Shown here: piece after piece, positions 60,001-64,000 of the stretch
Position numbering within the stretch: position 1 is the first letter of the stretch
How the letters are laid out: every line of letters begins with the position of its first letter
Source: Chaetorhynchus papuensis
Taxonomy: Eukaryota > Chordata > Aves > Passeriformes > Rhipiduridae
DNA: 64,000 nt
Assembly: GCA_013396525.1 (NCBI GenBank)
Contig: VWYX01000252.1
Span: 80,937-144,936 of the forward strand
Direction of reading: 5' to 3'
Program-made: the position numbers and the translations under genes
Notes under the pieces: model-generated
What the model was told of the DNA's origin: nothing
Seen by the model: the letters and a program-made list of their open reading frames with translations, nothing else
Databases searched by the model: none

Positions 60001-60431
60001 TGGCTTGGCTTTGTTTAGGGTGGGAGAAGAGCAGGGTAGGGGCCCTGAGAAGTCTCCCAGGCTGATGGAACAGGACAAGACTGGGGAGCAAACGCTAAAG
60101 GGAGGGGAAACAGACCAGGAGGAGGAAGGGGCAGGTGAAGTGTTCTGTTTAGTTACAGATTTAGTGCCTGAAACTTGCTGTTTCATCCTTACTGTCCCCA
60201 GTTCCTGTCCATTCCTCCACATGGCTCTGGAAGGCGCAGGAACGTTGTAGTTTGGATTTGATGAAAGCAGTCACACGTGTTACAGAAGGAATAAAGGTGG
60301 TTTTAGAGCTATTTCTTGTTGCACTCAGCAGTCTCCTTATGTGTCACTTCTCTGTCCTTGTGTGCAGGTTATGGAGACGGAGAGGATGATTTATCTGGTG
60401 ACAGAGTATGCCAGTGGAGGGGAAATATTTG
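24073..60431 (+). CDS. SIK3: Salt-inducible kinase 3, first three coding exons (3' partial)
   Basis: Exons 24073-24267, 59013-59129 and 60368-60431 join in frame (376 nt, about 125 residues). The rest lies right of the window. SIK3 is an LKB1-activated Ser/Thr kinase of the AMPK family that phosphorylates CRTC coactivators and class IIa HDACs, keeping them cytosolic by 14-3-3 binding. Visible are an Ala/Gly/Pro-rich N-terminal tail of about 36 residues (shorter than the human one as remembered), the kinase start ARIGYYEIERTIGKGNFAVV with the Gly-rich ATP loop, VAIKIIDKTQLDEENLKK with the ATP-anchoring Lys, the alphaC helix FREVQIMKMLCHPHIIRLYQ, and the hinge LVTEYASGGEIF. The activation loop and UBA domain are not in the window. 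The start codon was chosen because it is the only in-frame ATG of the exon and gives the MAAAAA start seen in SIK3. Residue matches favour SIK3 over SIK1/SIK2. The gene is divergent from PAFAH1B2. Confidence 0.95.
24991..25064. repeat. 24-25-bp tandem repeat, three copies
   Basis: Three copies of a unit like ggttgcccctctgtcacttt, in SIK3 intron 1. Copies differ by a few bases. Confidence 0.9.
33110..33125. repeat. (GT)n microsatellite
   Basis: Seven to eight GT dinucleotides in SIK3 intron 1. Confidence 0.85.
33830..33960 (+). mobile_element. CR1 LINE 3' end
   Basis: Plus-oriented tail: ggctgcaggagatcgagg, tctcaggcatatggtggg, gagttggactt, and the terminal tattctatgattctgtg that marks CR1 3' ends. 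Confidence 0.85.
38161..38506 (+). pseudogene. Unidentified coding-like segment in SIK3 intron 1
   Basis: An open stretch of 85 codons runs from 38252 to the TAG at 38504-38506 and contains protein-like text such as TPEGVKIMQCVRLLGPEDGG and LLLEYLNCLMRESNMEN. Just before it, another frame reads EFLGQGPWLFTAELPELSE from about 38164 and stops at 38290, so the two halves would be joined by a frameshift near 38250-38290. A pyrimidine-rich tract ending in ttttag precedes it (38154-38160) and a GGTAGG donor-like site follows the stop. Codons are AT-rich and amino-acid use is balanced, unlike the shadow frames nearby. I do not recognise the family. It could be a retrocopy fragment, an alternative terminal exon, or chance. 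Confidence 0.35.
39081..39478 (+). mobile_element. CR1 LINE with internal deletion
   Basis: Plus-oriented CR1: ttctgcccctctgctcttgtg, gaggccacgaagttgataag, ggacaggctgagagttggg, gttcagcctggagaag, then a jump to the 3' part (tccctggaagtgtccaaggc) and the end ccgttctgtgattctattcc. A segment between the two parts is missing compared with the usual element. Confidence 0.85.
41251..41290. repeat. 20-bp tandem duplication
   Basis: Two copies of rcatgttctgtgtgagcagc in direct tandem, differing only at the first base, in SIK3 intron 1. Confidence 0.95.
43363..43662 (-). mobile_element. CR1 LINE 3' fragment
   Basis: Minus-oriented CR1: cacagaatcccagaatcac, aagacctccaggatcatcg, tgtccaacctgagcctcc, ttctccaggctgagcccc. 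It is 5' truncated. Confidence 0.88.
44375..44815 (+). mobile_element. CR1 LINE 3' fragment
   Basis: Plus-oriented CR1, the longest continuous tail here: cagctgagggagctgggaaa, gaaaaaggaggctcagggg, gagggaatggcctcaggtt, tttcttcaccgaaagcgtt, gacaactctgtgattcc. Confidence 0.88.
49468..49735 (+). mobile_element. CR1 LINE 3' fragment
   Basis: Plus-oriented CR1 tail: caccaggggaggttcaggtt, ggaatttcttcacagaagg, tccctggaggtgtttaagg, ttttccagcccaaatgagtc. Confidence 0.88.
50509..50775 (+). mobile_element. CR1 LINE 3' fragment with internal deletion
   Basis: Plus-oriented CR1: gagcagctgagggagctggg, cagcctggagaaaaggagg, then a shortened middle, and tggtggttc-type 3' end (ggttctgagattctt). It lacks the part containing the ttcttcac block seen in the 49-kb copy. 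Confidence 0.85.
51243..51290. repeat. 11-bp inverted repeat in AT-rich block
   Basis: TTTAAATGCAC (51243-51253) and its exact reverse complement (51280-51290) flank a 26-nt spacer. Nearby are ATTTGCAT-like and TAAT motifs. It might be a conserved noncoding element; nothing proves it. Confidence 0.5.
56233..56345 (+). repeat. Duplicated segment, copy 1
   Basis: A block reading ggcagggcagttattgccct ... atcataaaatagg ... cttaaagatcctaaagatcc ... ttttgtttggttg. It recurs at 57905-58030 in direct orientation with moderate divergence. It matches no CR1 segment known to me. Confidence 0.8.
57905..58030 (+). repeat. Duplicated segment, copy 2
   Basis: Direct repeat of 56233-56345: gcagggcggttattgctctg ... 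gatcataaaatatgg ... catgtgcttcagattgttcc ... aaagatcttttgtttggct. It carries a short extra insertion (aaagaaagattccctt) relative to copy 1. Confidence 0.8.
59013..59129 (+). CDS. SIK3: SIK3 coding exon 2
   Basis: 117-nt exon, phase 0 at both ends, between acceptor ctctgccag and donor CAG|GTAGGA. It encodes VAIKIIDKTQ through MLCHPHIIRLYQ, that is the kinase beta3 strand with the catalytic Lys and the alphaC helix with its Glu partner. Confidence 0.95.
59130..60367 (+). other. SIK3: SIK3 intron 2
   Basis: 1.2-kb intron with normal GT-AG ends. No feature was recognised in it. Confidence 0.85.
60368..60431 (+). CDS. SIK3: SIK3 coding exon 3
   Basis: 64-nt exon encoding VMETERMIYLVTEYASGGEIF plus the first base of the next codon, between acceptor tgtgcag and donor G|GTAAGT. 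It covers the kinase beta4-beta5 strands and the hinge that contacts adenine. Confidence 0.95.
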
Positions 60432-63400
60432 GTAAGTACATTTATTGCATTCTTTAATCAGATAATGCACTTGGTCAACTACAGTAAACTGAAAATAGCT
60501 GCCACACTCTCTTGTTTCAGCCAAGAGGTGCCCTTCAGCCTGCAAACTTTCCATTGACAAGAGGAGTAAGAGAATAAATGAGACCAACTCGATGGAAAAA
60601 TAACCCCCATAACCTCTGTTTCTTCTTTGGGTTTCATTGACAGGTGGTGCTGCTCTTCTTTCCTGCCCACTTTGGGATTAAAGATGTTGGAAATAGTCAT
60701 GCAGATGGATTTTAGTGTTGCTGAATGCTTTGCTTCCCAGCAAGTTGTATGAACCTTGTTGATGGTGGTGGAACTGTTGGGGTGTGTCAGTAGTTTCAAA
60801 GAAACAGGGAGTCCTTACAGAAATAGGAATTTACTTATACTCTGGAATTTTGTGCTGAGTGACAGAGTCAGGATTTTGCAACACTGGTCTGTACTGGCTT
60901 TGCCAATGTGAGCCTCCAGAAAGGGGGAAAATCCTGTGTGCTTGGATTAGCTTCAGTCAAGGAAGTGAGGACAGTCACGCGTGGCCTGTCAGCTCCTGGG
61001 AACACTCTCCCTGTCCTCGTCAGTCATTGCAGAAGATTCACTTTTGATTTCACTTCTCACGTCCCTGGAGGAGAAGCTGAGTTGTACTAAAAGATGAAGC
61101 TTTTAGTGAAGCAAGAGAAGCCCCAGATAAAGGAAAATAAAAGCTGCAAAGTGCTGATTTCCAGCCACTACAAACTGCCACCAGTTCCTCAGTACCTCTG
61201 TAGATGGTTGCCATGGCTTCTCGTCAATATTGTCCATGTCCTTTGGATTTCTCCCTGAGAAGGTGACAGCCGAAGGGAAAGCGAGTGACAGCTGATGTTT
61301 GGGAAGTGTGGATTTCCTGGTGAAAAGCTGACTTGCTGAGCCTTCCAGTTGTTTATTCAAATGTGAATCGTGGTGCTGGACACACTCAGCAGTTCCAAAG
61401 GCTTGTGAAATTCACCTTCCCATGCCCAGCAAAATCACCTGCACATGTCCCGGAGTTGGCTTGGGTGTGTATCACCACAGAAAACTATAAATCTCTTTTT
61501 ACTTTTTCTCCCTCTTCTGTTGAATTTGGCAGAGATGGGCTCATCTTTTTTTAAATCCTGAGCTATGTGCAAGCTCATATACAAACTTGGAATGAATTCT
61601 TTGGTTACAAAAATAGCCTTCTGCGTGAGTCGAAGTGAAAACCTAATTGCTTTCTGAAAGATTTTCTGCTGTAGTAAATTCAGCTCATTAGCATGGCTAA
61701 TTTCCATGTTGCTGCCCAGCATTTTATCCTTGCTGTTAGCTGGGAGCAGCCAGCTCTGTAACAGTGTGTGGCTTCTCCAGACCCAAGCCAGGAGGTCACA
61801 CCTCTACCCGGTTTTGAGGATTTTTGGGCACTGCCCTCAGTGCGAGAGCAGAGAGGGGGAAACTCAAATCTCAGCTTTTTGTGTTCAGAGTTTCCTGAGG
61901 AGCCATTAGGACTTTGTTCTAGCAGCGGAAGCAATTTGCAGGGAGGAAACAGGAGCCCATTCTGGGAAGGTTTCCTTGCAGTCCTTGCATCTCCAGCGCT
62001 GAAGGGTCTCACATCCTTGTGTGGTGGAGACAGAGTCGATGGCAGCCTGGGCTCTCCTGTTGGGTAGAACCTCACCTGCACAGAGCTTCAGTGCCTGTCC
62101 CTCCTAGGGCAGGGGGGCTGCTTGGGAATGGCTGGATGTGCTGCAGGGATGGTGTGTGAGGGCAGTGCAGCCACTGGCACCGTGTCTCTTACTGGGCACT
62201 GGGGATTCTCTGTGAAACTGGCCTGTGCTGAGTCTTTTTAAACTTTTTTTCGGTCATGTCCTAACACCTGTGTGACAAAGGCCTTAAAATGTGGTGCTGA
62301 AGGGTAAGGGGGACTGACAGCTGTGGTTTTCTGGATGCCCAACACCCAGGGTAAGGCTGAGGGCAGCCTCACAGAACCAGAGTTTCAGCATTGTGCTGTC
62401 GTGAACGGCAAGTTTTTGTAAGGAACACATCTTAAGTTGCTTCCCCGATGCTTTCAAAACTTCCCAAGACTTAAACCGTACCACAGAGCTGTCAGTATTG
62501 CACAGGCAGTGCTAGAGGTCAGAATTGTCAGCTGAAAGAAGGGTGGTTTCTCTGAATGGCCACAGTCAGTGAGTGCTGGCGGCGGGTCTGGCGGGTCCCT
62601 GTCGGTCTGAGCTCTGCAGGGATCCCGGGTCAGCACCTGGCAGGGCTGTACCACCTGTTTATCCAAACTTCCAGTAAAAGGGCTGAGTGCTCCTTCAGCG
62701 GCCAGGCTGTGCCGTAAGAGTCTTTGATTCATCTCTTACTGGAAATGGTTTGATAATTCACTTTGTTTGCGTAGCGGCGCGCAGGGACCAGGGACGGGCC
62801 TTGGGTTTGCTGTGGGCTCGAGCAGCCAAATGTAAATTGTTATTTTTGTCCCTCTCCGTGTTTTGCGTGTGGTTGGGTCGCTGGTTTGACATTATGAAGA
62901 AATGAATGTCTCCTTTTAAACATAGGGTGGTCTCTGTTCCAGGTCCCTTGAGTGTCCTTTTTTGAGGTCAGATGGAATATAGTCTAAAAATCTGGTTTGA
63001 TTTCAGCTGTTTACTATGAAAACTGTAAATAAATCTGCAGTCCTCACTGACTGAATCTGGGTTCTTGGTTGATTAACAAAAAAATCACAGGAAATTTAGA
63101 AAATTATCATCTGGTTCATGTGGTTACCACGTCTGCCCTGTCTCCCCACCGCCCGCCCGCTTGTCCTGAGCTCTGTGAGCATGAACTGGGCAGACACATT
63201 AAACGACGTTGTGGTGCCCGTCTCTAGAAGGTCAGACTGCTTCTGACATCACAAGGTCACCAAATTCACTGGAAATGTGACTTAATCCACCACACAGAGG
63301 AGATGCAAAGCTTCATCAGCGTTTGTTTTCCAGACAGAAAGCAGCTTAAAAGCACGAGGCGTCTGTCCAGAGGCGGGGAGTGGAAACTTGTGTGTCAGTG

Positions 63401-64000
63401 CTCTCTGAACCAGAAGGTGATTTTTTTCTTCAGTGTAGGGTTGGACTGTTTTTTTAACACAGAGAGCGGCGTCAGGTGCTTCATGTAAGTACAGAGAGCA
63501 GTGACTGATGTGTGTAAGCGTTGTGCAATGAAATGATGCATTCCTTCCTCTCTGGAAGACGCTCAGAGGAGCATCGCTGTGCACCGAGGAGCGCGGTGAC
63601 GCCGGCACGGCCCAGCCGCGGGTCTGGGTGCTCCGGCACGCTCAGAGCAGGGTGCTGGCTCCCAGCTCAACGCTCAGGTCAGCTCTGTAACCTCCACTGC
63701 ATGGGAGGTTTATGCAGACTAAGCTCTCAATGGTTAATTTTGGCATACAGTTGCCCTTGGTGGTATGTGAAGTATTCTGTAGCCTCATTGTTTCTGTCCT
63801 TCCTCTGGAGCTGGTGCAGAAATGTCAGCGGGCTCGGAGCGCGGCGCCTACGTGCAGAGCCTGGGCCTCCGCTCCCAGTTCTTCATGAAAAGTGAAATTT
63901 CACGCCTAACCCAAAAAGGGCTTTTTGCAGCCTAAGCAGGACTGGCTGGGCAGAGGGGCAGCAGAGTTTTCTGAGTGAGAGGCACAGGGCAGGGGGTGCC
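60432..64000 (+). other. SIK3: SIK3 intron 3, 5' part
   Basis: Intron DNA running off the right edge. The next SIK3 exon, which should start near DHLVAHG and lead into the HRDLKAEN catalytic loop, was looked for in all three plus frames and is not in the window. No other gene or repeat was recognised. Confidence 0.8.

Noticed and set aside
60432..64000. Search for SIK3 exon 4 (kinase catalytic loop)
   Set aside because: No HRDLKAEN-like or DHLVAHG-like coding text with splice sites in this interval. The exon must lie beyond the window.
1..64000. CRISPR arrays, prokaryotic operons, tRNA or rRNA genes
   Set aside because: The sequence is vertebrate with spliced genes. The regular repeats found are eukaryotic minisatellites or CR1 tails, and no tRNA A/B-box pair with cloverleaf was found by eye.

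Overview
The window is vertebrate nuclear DNA, almost certainly from a bird. The evidence is several CR1-type LINE tails, very short GC-rich introns in the left third, CpG-island promoters, and proteins that read cleanly as orthologues of a known block of five neighbouring genes (PCSK7, TAGLN, SIDT2, PAFAH1B2, SIK3; human 11q23.3, in chicken on microchromosome 24 by general knowledge). The species cannot be fixed from the sequence. All coding exons were placed by reading splice sites and joining frames by hand. TAGLN (603 nt), SIDT2 (2598 nt) and PAFAH1B2 (690 nt) come out as exact multiples of three ending in a stop.

Layout. 1-3790: 3' part of PCSK7 (+), a membrane-bound proprotein convertase, with six coding exons, stop and poly(A) signal. 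4220-7150: TAGLN (-), the smooth-muscle actin-binding protein SM22alpha, convergent with PCSK7, with two SRF-type CArG boxes upstream at 7282 and 7406. 7905-14800: SIDT2 (-), a 27-exon lysosomal SID1-family membrane protein. 15040-15395: a degenerate minisatellite. 15915-23250: PAFAH1B2 (-), catalytic alpha2 subunit of intracellular PAF acetylhydrolase, with a probable long 3' UTR. 23260-23970: a shared divergent promoter. 24073-64000: the start of SIK3 (+), a salt-inducible kinase of the AMPK family. Only coding exons 1-3 lie in the window, exon 1 being separated from exon 2 by a 34.7-kb intron.

The most striking observation is in the 900-bp divergent PAFAH1B2/SIK3 promoter. It holds eight perfect palindromic cAMP-response elements (TGACGTCA) and several one-base variants, built from degenerate tandem duplications. 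Salt-inducible kinases phosphorylate and exclude from the nucleus the CRTC coactivators of CREB, so a dense CREB-site array in front of SIK3 suggests a feedback loop in this lineage. Other points of interest are a strong-Kozak upstream ATG that would extend PAFAH1B2 by 13 residues, short upstream ORFs before SIDT2 and SIK3, an in-frame 63-nt cassette exon in SIDT2, an unidentified coding-like segment inside SIK3 intron 1 (38161-38506), and a duplicated ~115-bp segment 1.7 kb apart in the same intron.

The genes are unrelated in pathway. They form a conserved synteny block of convergent (PCSK7/TAGLN), tandem (TAGLN/SIDT2/PAFAH1B2) and divergent (PAFAH1B2/SIK3) pairs. No tRNA, rRNA, CRISPR array or intact mobile element was seen.
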